A DNA stretch of 13,459 nucleotides from an uncultured Alistipes sp. (GCA_900546005.1 URBJ01000057.1:1-13459); one strand, 5' to 3'. Shown: positions 1 to 9,648, counted from the first letter of the stretch. Notes: generated by a model from the sequence alone, not told the origin. Made by a program: numbers and translations.

Positions 1-1262
1 TCGCCCGATACATCGTTTCCCGGATGGAGGCCCCCGAAGGTCCGAAATTGATCAGCAAAGCACTGGACGGAGTTCCCGTTGCCGAACGGTCGAGAACTTC
101 GGGAAATATCAACGACTGGTACAACAGAGTAAACGGACAAAAGGCCTATGAGATGATGTCCTGCTACAACGGCCTGCTGGAGCTCTACAAAATCATCAAA
201 AATCCGGAATACCTCGACGCCATCGAGAAGAGCATCCAAAACATCATCGACGAAGAGATCAACATCACCGGCTCGGGAACCGCGTTCGAATGTTTCTATC
301 ACGGCAAACGTCGGCAGACCGAACCCACCTACCATACGATGGAGACCTGCGTCACGATGACTTGGATGCAAGTGTGCAAAAACATGCTCGATCTGACGAA
401 AAACCCGATGTTCGCCGACCAGATCGAACGCACCATGTACAACGCCCTGTTCGCCGCGCTCAAAGAAGATGCTGCTCAGATTGCCAAATACAGTCCGTTG
501 GAAGGAGCCCGTTCTGCCGGGGAAAGACAGTGCGGCATGCACGTGAACTGCTGTAACTCGAACGGGCCGAGAGCCTTCGCCATGATTCCCGACATTGCCG
601 TGACCACAAGTCAGGACAGCATCTACGTGAACCTGTACGGTCCGATGACCTCGACGGTACAGTTGGGTAAGCGCGAAGTCACCCTCGAACAGACCACGAC
701 CTACCCCGAAGAGGGAAACATTGAGATCAGTGTCGACGTTCCGAAAAATGCAGAGTTTGCCCTGTGCCTGCGTATCCCGTCGTGGAGCAAGGTCAGTCAG
801 GTTGCGGTAAACGGTAAAGCGATCGGAGACATCCAACCGGGCAGCTATGTAACGATCAAGCAGCTTTGGCAATCGGGCGACAAAGTAACCGTCAACCTCG
901 ACATGCGCGGACGGCTTACCGAACTGAACGGATTCCAAGCCATCGAACGCGGTCCGATAGTACTGGCTCGCGACTCTCGCTTCAACGATGGGTTCGTCGA
1001 TGAAACGTCAGTCATTCAGGCCGATGCCGAAGGATATGTCACCCTGATGCCCGTGGCCGAAGAGGATCGTCCCGAAAAGATGTGGATGGCCTTCACGGCT
1101 CCGATGGTTATGGGAACCGACCTCGAAGGAGATCTTGCCAAACCGTTGCAGATCAAACTCTGCGATTTCTCCTCGGCAGGAAACACATGGAACCGCGCAA
1201 TCCGTTACCGGGTATGGCTGAAAAAGACATTGGACGTAAGAGGGCTCAAACCCAATGAATAG
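1..1262 (+). CDS. GH127-type (DUF1680) beta-L-arabinofuranosidase-like glycosidase, 5'-truncated
   Basis: Carbohydrate-active enzyme of the DUF1680/GH127 clan, whose studied members release terminal beta-L-arabinofuranose from plant glycans. The reading frame is open from the left edge of the window, so the Met at base 24 is internal and the N-terminus, with any signal peptide, is missing. Counting from that Met, the zinc/cysteine active site of the family is visible. Glu107 and Cys109 lie in an ETC motif, the Cys176-Cys177 pair lies in HVNCCNSNGPR, and Glu89 is a possible acid/base residue upstream of ETC. In characterised GH127 enzymes the paired cysteines and the ETC residues bind zinc, and one of the pair is the nucleophile. 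The (alpha/alpha)6-barrel part is followed by beta-rich C-terminal sequence up to the stop. It stands alone on the plus strand, facing the nitrogen operon. The family call is firm. Substrate is not: the Cys pair is followed by NSNGPR rather than the PPN seen in classical GH127, so GH146 or another relative is possible. Confidence 0.85.
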   Translation, partial: ARYIVSRMEAPEGPKLISKALDGVPVAERSRTSGNINDWYNRVNGQKAYEMMSCYNGLLELYKIIKNPEYLDAIEKSIQNIIDEEINITGSGTAFECFYHGKRRQTEPTYHTMETCVTMTWMQVCKNMLDLTKNPMFADQIERTMYNALFAALKEDAAQIAKYSPLEGARSAGERQCGMHVNCCNSNGPRAFAMIPDIAVTTSQDSIYVNLYGPMTSTVQLGKREVTLEQTTTYPEEGNIEISVDVPKNAEFALCLRIPSWSKVSQVAVNGKAIGDIQPGSYVTIKQLWQSGDKVTVNLDMRGRLTELNGFQAIERGPIVLARDSRFNDGFVDETSVIQADAEGYVTLMPVAEEDRPEKMWMAFTAPMVMGTDLEGDLAKPLQIKLCDFSSAGNTWNRAIRYRVWLKKTLDVRGLKPNE

Positions 1263-1283
1263 GGAGCCGCTTACACCCGTCCA

Positions 1284-1325
1284 AACAAAACGAAGAGAGT
1301 CCGCCAAATGGCGGGCTCTCTTTCG
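1284..1325. terminator. Bidirectional intrinsic terminator between the convergent glycosidase and gltD genes
   Basis: An arm at 1291-1305 pairs with 1310-1325 around an AAAT loop. The stem is about 15 base pairs with one bulged base and one G-T pair. Read on the minus strand, the hairpin is followed by TTTTGTTT, a good U-tract for ending the gltB-gltD transcript. On the plus strand the tail is weaker (TTTCGTTC). It lies 28 bases after the glycosidase stop and 23 bases after the gltD stop, as expected for a shared terminator. Confidence 0.85.
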
Positions 1326-1348
1326 TTCAGCACGTCGCTTACGCGACT

Positions 1349-2791
1349 TTATTTAGAAAAAGGCGTCTCCTGTTTCCGTAAAAACGCATCGATATGCGCT
1401 GCCGCACGGCGGCCCGAAGCCATAGCCCGAACCACCAGCGATGCACCCGACGCAGCATCTCCTGCGGCAAAAACCTTGTTTACAGAGGTCTCGTTACAAT
1501 CTCCTATCGCGACATTTTCCCGTCCATCCAGATCGACGCCCAATTTCTGTACCAATCCTTCGTAAACGGGGTGAACAAATCCCATCGCCAACAAAACGAG
1601 ATCGGCTTTGATGATCTCCTTTTCGCCGGTATGTATCATGTTCATTCGTCCTGTTTCGGGATCCTTCTCCCAATCGACCCGTTCGACTTCGACTCCGGTC
1701 AGCACCCCGTTTTCACCGATAAAACGGGTAGTTCCGAGATTCCAACGCCGTTCGCAACCCTCTTCGTGCGACGAAGAGGTTTTCAGCACTTTTGGATACA
1801 TGGGCCACGGAGTCTCCGGATTCGAACCGACCGGAGGTTTAGGCATAATTTCGATCTGGGTAATTTTAACGGCTCCTTGACGCACGGCAGTTCCTACACA
1901 GTCCGAACCCGTATCACCACCGCCGATCACCAGAACGTGTTTGCCTTTGGCCGTAATCCGATCCTTTTTGGCAACCTCTTCTCCGGCATTCACCCGGTTC
2001 TGCTGCTGCAGCAACTGCAGGGCAAAATAGACCCCTTTCAAGTCACGGCCTTCGACCGGCAGATCACGCGGAACTCCCGACCCGATCGCTACACAGACTG
2101 CATCATAATCACGAAGCAGCTCATCGGTTCCGAGGTCGCGACCCACGCAGACCGACGTACGGAATTCGATTCCCTCTTCTTCGAGCAGTTTCAAACGACG
2201 GTCGATGATCTTTTTGCTGAGCTTGAAATCGGGGATACCCAAACGGAGCAAACCTCCGATAAACTCGTTCTGTTCGAATACGGTCACGCTGTGTCCTTTT
2301 TTATTGAGCTGATTGGCACAAGCCAAACCGGCAGGACCCGATCCGATGACAGCCACCCGCTTTCCGGTACGTTTTTTCGGCGGTCGAGCCACGACGTACC
2401 CTTCGGCAAATGCCCGTTCTACGATCGAGGCTTCGTTTTCCCGAATCGTCACCGGAGCATCGTGCAGCTTCAGCACGCAAGACTTCTCGCACAACGCCGG
2501 ACAAACCCGCCCGGTAAACTCCGGAAAGTCATCTGTCGCCGACAACGACAGATAGGCTTCTTCCCACCGTCCGCGATAGGCCAGATCCTGCCATTCGCCC
2601 TGACGGTTGCCCAGCGGACAAGCCCAGTGGCAAAACGGAACACCGCAATCCATACAACGCGACGCCTGCAACCTGCGGTCCTCTATGTTGAGCGTCTGTT
2701 CAACTTCTGTATAATCGTATATACGATCGTGTATCGGTCTGTAACCAGCCTCTTTACGATCTATTGTCAAAAATGCTTTCGGATTTCCCAT
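1349..2791 (-). CDS. gltD: Glutamate synthase (NADPH) small subunit
   Basis: Cytosolic beta subunit of bacterial glutamate synthase. It takes electrons from NAD(P)H through FAD and passes them via iron-sulfur clusters to the large subunit, which makes glutamate. The 480 residues match the usual family length. Two N-terminal cysteine groups that bind 4Fe-4S clusters are present: Cys46, Cys49, Cys54 and Cys58 in CMDCGVPFCHWACP, and Cys97, Cys101 and Cys105. A Rossmann motif VAVIGSGPAG (about 146-155) binds FAD. A second, VLVIGGGDTG (about 286-295), binds the pyridine nucleotide. The C-terminal FAD-contact segment AAGDAASGASLVVRAMASG is intact. The gene starts 22 bases after gltB stops, with no evident Shine-Dalgarno sequence, and its partner lies directly upstream, so co-transcription is very likely. 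It is the last gene before the terminator. NADPH rather than NADH is assumed from the family, not seen. Confidence 0.97.
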   Translation of the reverse strand: MGNPKAFLTIDRKEAGYRPIHDRIYDYTEVEQTLNIEDRRLQASRCMDCGVPFCHWACPLGNRQGEWQDLAYRGRWEEAYLSLSATDDFPEFTGRVCPALCEKSCVLKLHDAPVTIRENEASIVERAFAEGYVVARPPKKRTGKRVAVIGSGPAGLACANQLNKKGHSVTVFEQNEFIGGLLRLGIPDFKLSKKIIDRRLKLLEEEGIEFRTSVCVGRDLGTDELLRDYDAVCVAIGSGVPRDLPVEGRDLKGVYFALQLLQQQNRVNAGEEVAKKDRITAKGKHVLVIGGGDTGSDCVGTAVRQGAVKITQIEIMPKPPVGSNPETPWPMYPKVLKTSSSHEEGCERRWNLGTTRFIGENGVLTGVEVERVDWEKDPETGRMNMIHTGEKEIIKADLVLLAMGFVHPVYEGLVQKLGVDLDGRENVAIGDCNETSVNKVFAAGDAASGASLVVRAMASGRRAAAHIDAFLRKQETPFSK

Positions 2792-2813
2792 AATTGTAAG
2801 TTTTTGTCACGGA

Positions 2814-5800
2814 TTAATAATCACGTTCCACTTGGGCGATTTTCTGTTCGAGTGCAGCCATTCGTTGTGCGTGCAGCACCTTCTTGTACTCGATCGGCAT
2901 CACCTTAATGAACTGTCCGACGTATTCACCCCAATTGTCGATCATGGTCTTGGCCAACGGACTGCCCGTATGGTAATAGTGGGCACTGATCAGGGCGTGC
3001 AGCTCTTTCGCGTCGATCGACTCCTCGACCAAAGAGAGCTCGACCATCTCCATGTTACAGAAGAAATCGAAATTGCCCAACTTGTTCCATACATAGGCGA
3101 CACCACCACTCATACCGGCTGCAAAGTTCCGGCCGGTCGTACCCAATACGACCGTACGTCCGCCGGTCATATATTCACAGCAGTGGTCACCGACCCCTTC
3201 GACAACCGCCGTTGCACCGCTGTTTCGCACGCAGAAGCGCTCGCCGACTTGACCGTTGATATAGACCTCTCCTTCGGTTGCGCCGTACAACAGCGTGTTG
3301 CCCGCAATGATGTTGTCCTGCGGCAGGAAGATCGAATTTTTAGGCGGCGTCACAATGATCTTACCACCGGAAAGGCCCTTGCCCAAATAGTCGTTGGCAT
3401 CGCCTTCCAACCGGAATGTGACTCCGTGACAGAGGAAAGCTCCGAAGCTCTGGCCGGCCGAACCCTTGAAGGTTACGCTGACCGTATCTTCCGGAAGTGC
3501 TTCGTTTCCGTATTTTGCAGTAATCCGTCCCGACAACATCGCTCCCACAGAACGGTCCGTATTGCAGATCGGGAAGTTCAGATGAACCGGCATCTTCGAC
3601 TCGATTGCCGGCGTTGCCATACCAATGATCGAACGGTCCTTGACCTTTTCGATCTTGTGATCCTGTGCGGTCGTACGCCGTACATCCTCCGTATCGGCAT
3701 TGGCCGGACGATAAAGGATCCGTGAAAGATCGACTTTCGAGATCTTCGTTCCGGGAGCGAACTTACGCTGTTGGATCAGGTCGGTCCGTCCGATGATGTC
3801 ATCCAGACGGGTGAATCCGAGTTCTGCCAGATTCTCGCGTACATCCTCAGCAAGGAAGTTGAAGAAGTTCACCAGATATTCGTAGCGGCCACGGAAGTGT
3901 TCACGCAGACGTTCGTCCTGCGTCGCCACTCCGACCGGACAGGTATTCATGTGGCACTTACGCATCATCACGCAGCCCAGAACAATCAACGCACTGGTCG
4001 CAAATCCGAACTCTTCGGCTCCGAGCATGGCTGCGATAACGATATCACGTCCTGTTTTCAGCTGACCGTCGGTCTGAAGGGTCACCTTACCCCGCAATCC
4101 ATTGATCACCAACGTCTGCTGTACATCGGAAAGACCAATCTCGGTCGGCAGTCCGGCATGTTTCACCGAGCTGACCGGGCTTGCTCCCGTACCACCTTCA
4201 CCACCACTGATCAGGATCATGTCGGCCTTGGCCTTGGCCACACCGGCAGCAATCGTACCGATACCGCTCTCCGAAACCAACTTCACGCTGATCCGGGCTT
4301 TCGGATTGACATTCTTAAGATCGAAGATCAACTGAGCCAAATCCTCGATCGAATAGATATCGTGATGAGGTGGCGGAGAGATCAGCGAAATACCGGGAAT
4401 CGAATGACGCGTCTTGGCAATCATCTCATCCACCTTGTATCCGGGCAGCTGTCCGCCCTCACCGGGCTTGGCTCCCTGTGCCACCTTAATCTGAATCTCA
4501 TCGGCATTGACCAAATATTCGGCATTCACCCCGAACCGGGCAGAAGCCACCTGTTTGATGGCACTTCGGGCCGAGGTGCCATCAGCATGCGGATGATAAC
4601 GTTCCGGGTCTTCGCCACCCTCTCCCGTGTTACTTTTGCCTCCGATCTTATTCATCGCCATGGCCAACGCTTCGTGGGCCTCACGACTAAGTGAACCGAA
4701 CGACATGGCTCCCGTCACGAAACGCTTCATAATCTCCGAAGCCGGTTCTACTTTCGAGACATCGATCGGATTCTTTTTCAACTCCATCAGATCACGCAGG
4801 AACATCGGAGACGACTTCTCGTTCACCAAACGGGTGTACTCCTTGAACTTCTTGTAACTGCCCAAACGGGTAGCCAGTTGCAAGGTCGATATGGTTTCCG
4901 GATTCCATGCGTGCTGCTCGCCATCCTTGCGATAGGAATAATTACCGAAGTTTTCGAGCAACTCCGTATCATCAAAATCTTCACCGAAACCGTGTGCATG
5001 GGCCTTCAGCGTATCAGCCGCAATATCATCCAGATCGGCGCCTTCGATTTTTGAAGTCATGCCGTGGAAATAACGGTCGAGCAGGGCATTCGAAAGACCC
5101 ACTGCCTCGAAGATCTTCGCACCACGGTAGCTTCGGATCGTCGAAATACCCATCTTGGAGATGATCTTCAACAGGCCCTTGTTCAGAGCCTTGATGTAAT
5201 GCTTTTCGGCGGTTTCGTAATCGAGCTGTATATCACCCTTCTCCACCAGACGATTCAGTACGGCAAAAGCCATATACGGATTGACGGCACTCGCACCGAA
5301 CCCGATCAGCAGAGCCATGTGCATCACCTCGCGGGCCTCGGCCGTCTCCACGATCAGGGCAATCTGGGCACGTTTCCGCTTACCGGTCAAGTAGTGGTGT
5401 ACAGCCGACAGCGCAAGCAGAGAGGGAATCGGTGCATGTTCCGCATCCACTCCCCGATCGCTCAAAATAACATAATTGATTCCGTCATCGACCGCTTTTT
5501 CTGCCGTTTCACACAAGCGATCCACCGCTTTCGCCAATCCGCGCGCTCCTCCCTTAGCTTCAAACAACATCGGCAGGGTCCTTGTCCGAAATCCCTTGTA
5601 TTGCAGGTTATTCAGAATATCCAACTCCGTATTGGTCAGAATCGGACTGGGCAGTTTCACCACCTTACAGTGTTCGGCCGACGGGTGCAAGATGTTTCCG
5701 TCTACCGCTCCGATATAACTTGCGATCGACATCACCAACTCCTCGCGAATCGGGTCGATCGGCGGATTGGTCACCTGAGCAAACTGTTGACGGAAATAGT

Positions 5801-7343
5801 TGAACAACCGCTGGGGCTTTTTCGACAGGACAGCCAACGGCGTATCGTTTCCCATCGAACCGAGGGGCTCGGCTCCGTTCTCTCCCATCGGCTTGATAAT
5901 TTTCTCTATGTCCTCCTTATTGTACCCGAACGCACGGAGCATTCTGTCATACTCGTCTACCGAATGTTTTACGTGACGGCCGGAGGTAATCTGATTCAAA
6001 ATAACCCGATTCTTGCTCAACCACTCTTTATAGGGATGCTCCGAAGCCAGACGCTCCTTGATCTCCGGATCGTATTGAATCTCGCCCTTTTCGGTATCGA
6101 TCATCAAAATCTTTCCGGGACGCAACCGTCCTTTCTCACGGATTTCGGAAGACTCTACTGCAAGGGTTCCGGTTTCTGAGGCAACGACCATCATATCGTC
6201 GGTCGTAATAAAGTAACGGGCAGGACGCAAACCGTTCCGGTCGAGCATACCGCCCGCATAACGTCCATCGGAAAAGAGCAACGTTGCGGGTCCGTCCCAC
6301 GGCTCCATAAAGATACTGTGGTACTCATAAAATGATTTCAGCTCCGAAGAGATCGGGTTTTTGTCGTTGTAACTCTCCGGAACCAACATAGCCAAAGCGT
6401 GTGGCAGACTCATGCCGCTTCGCACGAAAAACTCAAGTACATTATCGAGCGAAGCACTGTCGCTCATCCCCGGCTGTACGATCGGTCTCAACTCCTCGAT
6501 CGGGCCCAACTCATCGGGATGGAGCACACTTTCGCGGCTCTCCATCCAGCTCCGGTTGCCTCGGATCGTATTGATCTCACCATTATGCCCCAACATCCGG
6601 AAAGGCTGTGCCAAACTCCATGTCGGGAAGGTATTGGTCGAAAAACGAGAGTGAACCAATGCCAGTCCGCTCGTAAAATAGGGGTTAATCAGATCGGGGA
6701 AATAGTACCTCAGCTGTACGGAGGAGAGCATTCCCTTATATACCAATGTACGACAAGAGAGGCTGACCACATAGAACGAATCCTTGTCGGACATATCGCT
6801 CTGGGCAACCTCTTTTTCGATCTTTTTCCGTACGACATAGAGTTTCTGCTCTAAAGTCATATTGCCCGGATCTCCAGTTATGAAAAGCTGTTTGATCACA
6901 GGCTCTGTATTTCGTGCCGCTTCTCCGATCACCTCATTATTGACCGGCACATCGCGGACATACATCAGGTTCAATCCGGCCGTCTGTACATTCCGTTTGA
7001 TGATCCCCAATGCGGTTGTCTGATCTGCTAAATCGCGCGGCAAAAAGACCAGCCCTGTACCGTAATGTCCCTTTTCCGGAACCGGAATACCCTGTAAAAG
7101 AATAAATTCGTGCGGAATTTGCACCATAATACCGGCTCCATCTCCGGTCTTATTATCCGCACCTTCTGCTCCCCGGTGCATCATGTGCTCGAGCACCTGA
7201 AGACCATTTTCCACAATGTCGTGGCTCTTCTTTCCCTTGATGTTTACAACCAAACCAACACCACAGGCATCGTGTTCATTGTTCGGATCGTAAAGGCCCT
7301 GTCGTCGGGGCATTCCCAATCCGTTATTATAGCTCTTTTTCAT
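2814..7343 (-). CDS. gltB: Glutamate synthase large subunit (ferredoxin/NADPH type)
   Basis: Alpha subunit of glutamate synthase. It hydrolyses glutamine at the N-terminal amidotransferase site, channels ammonia to 2-oxoglutarate and reduces the product to glutamate on FMN. The 1509 residues are a normal length. Cys27 in HDACGVG is the class II glutaminase nucleophile, so a propeptide of 26 residues is expected to be removed. The FMN/synthase domain shows SPPPHHD (about 989-995) and GGEGGTG (1047-1053). Cys1124, Cys1130 and Cys1135 have the standard 3Fe-4S spacing. The C-terminal GXGXG beta-helix (roughly 1280-1430) is rich in G-x-G repeats. An alternative start is Met11 (base 7313), which would leave a 16-residue propeptide as in some relatives. 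The first Met has AAAAAGG only two bases upstream, too close for a standard ribosome site, so the exact start is uncertain. It pairs with gltD downstream. Confidence 0.97.
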   Translation of the reverse strand: MKKSYNNGLGMPRRQGLYDPNNEHDACGVGLVVNIKGKKSHDIVENGLQVLEHMMHRGAEGADNKTGDGAGIMVQIPHEFILLQGIPVPEKGHYGTGLVFLPRDLADQTTALGIIKRNVQTAGLNLMYVRDVPVNNEVIGEAARNTEPVIKQLFITGDPGNMTLEQKLYVVRKKIEKEVAQSDMSDKDSFYVVSLSCRTLVYKGMLSSVQLRYYFPDLINPYFTSGLALVHSRFSTNTFPTWSLAQPFRMLGHNGEINTIRGNRSWMESRESVLHPDELGPIEELRPIVQPGMSDSASLDNVLEFFVRSGMSLPHALAMLVPESYNDKNPISSELKSFYEYHSIFMEPWDGPATLLFSDGRYAGGMLDRNGLRPARYFITTDDMMVVASETGTLAVESSEIREKGRLRPGKILMIDTEKGEIQYDPEIKERLASEHPYKEWLSKNRVILNQITSGRHVKHSVDEYDRMLRAFGYNKEDIEKIIKPMGENGAEPLGSMGNDTPLAVLSKKPQRLFNYFRQQFAQVTNPPIDPIREELVMSIASYIGAVDGNILHPSAEHCKVVKLPSPILTNTELDILNNLQYKGFRTRTLPMLFEAKGGARGLAKAVDRLCETAEKAVDDGINYVILSDRGVDAEHAPIPSLLALSAVHHYLTGKRKRAQIALIVETAEAREVMHMALLIGFGASAVNPYMAFAVLNRLVEKGDIQLDYETAEKHYIKALNKGLLKIISKMGISTIRSYRGAKIFEAVGLSNALLDRYFHGMTSKIEGADLDDIAADTLKAHAHGFGEDFDDTELLENFGNYSYRKDGEQHAWNPETISTLQLATRLGSYKKFKEYTRLVNEKSSPMFLRDLMELKKNPIDVSKVEPASEIMKRFVTGAMSFGSLSREAHEALAMAMNKIGGKSNTGEGGEDPERYHPHADGTSARSAIKQVASARFGVNAEYLVNADEIQIKVAQGAKPGEGGQLPGYKVDEMIAKTRHSIPGISLISPPPHHDIYSIEDLAQLIFDLKNVNPKARISVKLVSESGIGTIAAGVAKAKADMILISGGEGGTGASPVSSVKHAGLPTEIGLSDVQQTLVINGLRGKVTLQTDGQLKTGRDIVIAAMLGAEEFGFATSALIVLGCVMMRKCHMNTCPVGVATQDERLREHFRGRYEYLVNFFNFLAEDVRENLAELGFTRLDDIIGRTDLIQQRKFAPGTKISKVDLSRILYRPANADTEDVRRTTAQDHKIEKVKDRSIIGMATPAIESKMPVHLNFPICNTDRSVGAMLSGRITAKYGNEALPEDTVSVTFKGSAGQSFGAFLCHGVTFRLEGDANDYLGKGLSGGKIIVTPPKNSIFLPQDNIIAGNTLLYGATEGEVYINGQVGERFCVRNSGATAVVEGVGDHCCEYMTGGRTVVLGTTGRNFAAGMSGGVAYVWNKLGNFDFFCNMEMVELSLVEESIDAKELHALISAHYYHTGSPLAKTMIDNWGEYVGQFIKVMPIEYKKVLHAQRMAALEQKIAQVERDY

Positions 7344-7370
7344 TGCCTTTTTCTATTTTTTATAGATGCG

Positions 7371-7432
7371 GTGCGACGGATCGATTCCTCACCGTCGCAC
7401 TCGCACATTCCAACCTAAACTTAACGTCGCAC
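7371..7432. promoter_or_regulatory. Cluster of TCGCAC repeats with a 9-bp inverted repeat in the glnN-gltB gap
   Basis: The 93-base gap between the glnN stop and the gltB start holds a perfect 9-bp inverted repeat, GTGCGACGG at 7371-7379 and CCGTCGCAC at 7392-7400, around a 12-base loop. Further TCGCAC copies occur in tandem at 7401-7406 and again at 7427-7432. No U-tract follows the hairpin on either strand, so a plain terminator is unlikely. It could be an operator for a dimeric regulator, or an RNA hairpin that sets gltBD expression relative to glnN. The repeats are seen; the role is inferred. Confidence 0.45.
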
Positions 7433-7436
7433 CTCA

Positions 7437-9626
7437 CTATCGGATGAACAACAACTCACGATATTTCGGCAGCGGCCACATTTCGTTGTCGATAACCTCC
7501 TCCAACTTGTCGATGTGGTAACGGATCTCGTCAAACATAACTGCAACCGTATCGTGATAAGCAACTGCTTTTTCACGTTCGTTTTCGATCTTGTTGGCTA
7601 CCTTGCGGGCATCGACCATCTTTTCGGTAAGCGTCTGGATCTTGGCCATGTGTCCGGAAATCTTCTCAATCAGCGCCAAATCCTGTGCGGCAATCGTCTC
7701 GTATTTTGCTCCGAACAACTCCTTCATCTTGTACACCTTATCCAGCAACATACTCTGATAACGCGATGCTACCGGTAAAATGTGGTTGATGGCCAAATCG
7801 CCCAAAACGCGTGCCTCGATCTGGATCTTTTTGGTATAGGTCTCCCATTTGACCTCGGCACGTGCCTCCAATTCGGTCGATGAGAGCACTCCGGTCCGCG
7901 TGAACATGCCCACATTGGACGGTGACACAAACTGATCGAAGATCAATGGAACGGACGTTTCGCAATCCAGTCCACGTTTGGCAGCCTCGGCTTTCCATTC
8001 GTCCGAATAACCGTTGCCGTCGAAATGGATGGCTGCACACTCTTTGATGTACTCTTTCAACACGGCAAAAATTGCAGCCTCTTTCTCCTCGCCACGAGCT
8101 ATCCGTTCGTCGACTTCTGCCTTGAACGCGGTGAGCTGATCTGCCACCGAAGTGTTCAGCACGGTCATCGCACCACCACAGTTCTCTGATGAACCTACCG
8201 CACGGAACTCGAAACGGTTTCCGGTGAATGCAAACGGAGAGGTCCGGTTACGATCCGTATTATCGATCAACAGCTCCGGAATATGGGCAATACCTCCCAT
8301 CTTGAAGCCTGTCTTGCCGTTGAACTCGATGGCATCGTCGCTGGTGCTGGAGACCATCTTGTCCAATACGTTCGAGATCTGACGGCCCAAGAAGATCGAA
8401 ATAATTGCAGGAGGCGCTTCGTTGGCTCCCAAACGGTGGGCATTCGTCGCACTGGCGATACTTGCCTTCAACAGACCGTTGTGTTTGTAGACGGCCATCA
8501 TGATATTGATCAGGAAGGTCATGAACTGCAAATTGGCCTGCGGCGTTTTACCCGGTGAGAGCAGATTGACTCCCGTATCCGTACCGAGCGACCAGTTGTT
8601 GTGTTTACCCGAACCATTGATTCCCTTGAAGGGTTTCTCATGCAGCAGCACGCGGAACGAATGACGGCGGGCTACTTTCTTCATGATCGACATCAACAAC
8701 AAGTTGTGGTCGTTGGCCAAATTCGTCTCCTCGAAGATCGGAGCCAGCTCAAACTGGTTTGGAGCCACCTCGTTATGACGCGTTTTCACCGGAATACCGA
8801 GCTTCCAGCATTCGAATTCGAGATCCTTCATGAAGGACATCACACGCGTCGGGATAGCGCCGAAATAGTGATCTTCGAGCTGTTGGTTCTTGGCACTTTC
8901 GTGCCCCATCAACGTACGACCGGTCAGAACCATATCGGGGCGGGCTGCATAGAGACCCTCGTCCACCAAGAAGTACTCCTGCTCCCAACCCAAATAAGAG
9001 AACACTTTCGTGACACTCGGATCAAAGTAGTGGCACACATCCGTAGCCGCACGATCCACAGCCTGCAACGAACGTAACAAGGGCACCTTGTAGTCGAGCG
9101 CTTCGCCCGTATAGGCGATGAAGATCGTTGGAATACAGAGGGTCGTATCGACGATGAAGGCCGGGGAAGTGGCATCCCATGCCGAATAACCACGCGCCTC
9201 GAAGGTGTTCCGGATACCACCGCTCGGGAAGCTCGACGCATCGGGCTCCTGCTGGATCAACAATTTACCCGAGAACTCTTCGATCATTCCGCCTTTGCCG
9301 TCATGTTCGACAAATGCATCGTGTTTTTCGGCCGTACCTCCCGTAAGCGGTTGGAACCAGTGGGTATAATGGGTTGCACCCATATCCATTGCCCACTGTT
9401 TCATGCCGGAGGCAACGCTGTCGGCAATCTCACGGCTCAAAGCTTTACCGTGTTTCATCGTTTCCATCAGAGCCTCATAAGTCTTTTTGGGCAAATACTT
9501 ACGCATCTTCTCTTCATCGAATACATATTTGCCAAACAGCTCCGACGGACGTTCTTCCGATGCAGGCAGGCAGACGGCTTTCCGTCTGATCGCCTCTTCC
9601 ACTACTTTAAATCTCAGTTCTGACAT
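7437..9626 (-). CDS. glnN: Type III glutamine synthetase
   Basis: ATP-dependent glutamine synthetase (glutamate plus ammonia to glutamine) of the large GSIII class common in Bacteroidota and some cyanobacteria. These are cytosolic dodecamers of about 700-730 residue subunits, and 729 residues fits exactly. Visible GSIII motifs in order are HWFQPLTGGTAEKHDAF (about 89-105), the metal-binding GWEQEYF (213-219, with Glu215 and Glu217), RHNEVAPNQFELAP (283-296), the glutamate-site NGSGKHNNWS (337-346) and the nucleotide-site region RTSPFAFTGNRFEFR (461-475). There is no recognisable equivalent of the adenylylation-tyrosine loop of type I enzymes, so control by adenylylation is not expected. The start has no Shine-Dalgarno and is set by the conserved N-terminus and the short 22-base gap after asnA. 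This is the only glutamine synthetase in the window and would feed glutamine directly to the downstream GltBD pair. Confidence 0.97.
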   Translation of the reverse strand: MSELRFKVVEEAIRRKAVCLPASEERPSELFGKYVFDEEKMRKYLPKKTYEALMETMKHGKALSREIADSVASGMKQWAMDMGATHYTHWFQPLTGGTAEKHDAFVEHDGKGGMIEEFSGKLLIQQEPDASSFPSGGIRNTFEARGYSAWDATSPAFIVDTTLCIPTIFIAYTGEALDYKVPLLRSLQAVDRAATDVCHYFDPSVTKVFSYLGWEQEYFLVDEGLYAARPDMVLTGRTLMGHESAKNQQLEDHYFGAIPTRVMSFMKDLEFECWKLGIPVKTRHNEVAPNQFELAPIFEETNLANDHNLLLMSIMKKVARRHSFRVLLHEKPFKGINGSGKHNNWSLGTDTGVNLLSPGKTPQANLQFMTFLINIMMAVYKHNGLLKASIASATNAHRLGANEAPPAIISIFLGRQISNVLDKMVSSTSDDAIEFNGKTGFKMGGIAHIPELLIDNTDRNRTSPFAFTGNRFEFRAVGSSENCGGAMTVLNTSVADQLTAFKAEVDERIARGEEKEAAIFAVLKEYIKECAAIHFDGNGYSDEWKAEAAKRGLDCETSVPLIFDQFVSPSNVGMFTRTGVLSSTELEARAEVKWETYTKKIQIEARVLGDLAINHILPVASRYQSMLLDKVYKMKELFGAKYETIAAQDLALIEKISGHMAKIQTLTEKMVDARKVANKIENEREKAVAYHDTVAVMFDEIRYHIDKLEEVIDNEMWPLPKYRELLFIR

Positions 9627-9648
9627 GGTTTATAATATTAATGCGTTA

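Noticed and set aside
24..26. ATG at base 24 as the true start of the glycosidase
   Set aside because: The frame is open to the left edge, the encoded sequence begins in the middle of the catalytic domain, and there is no signal peptide. The gene is cut by the window.
1394..2908. Long plus-strand open frame (504 codons) opposite gltD
   Set aside because: It lies antisense to a full-length gltD with all cofactor motifs. Its protein is rich in Arg, His, Thr and Phe with no recognisable family. It is an artefact of codon bias.
5064..6179. Plus-strand open frame (371 codons) inside gltB
   Set aside because: Fully antisense to conserved GltB coding sequence. No family resemblance and no ribosome site.
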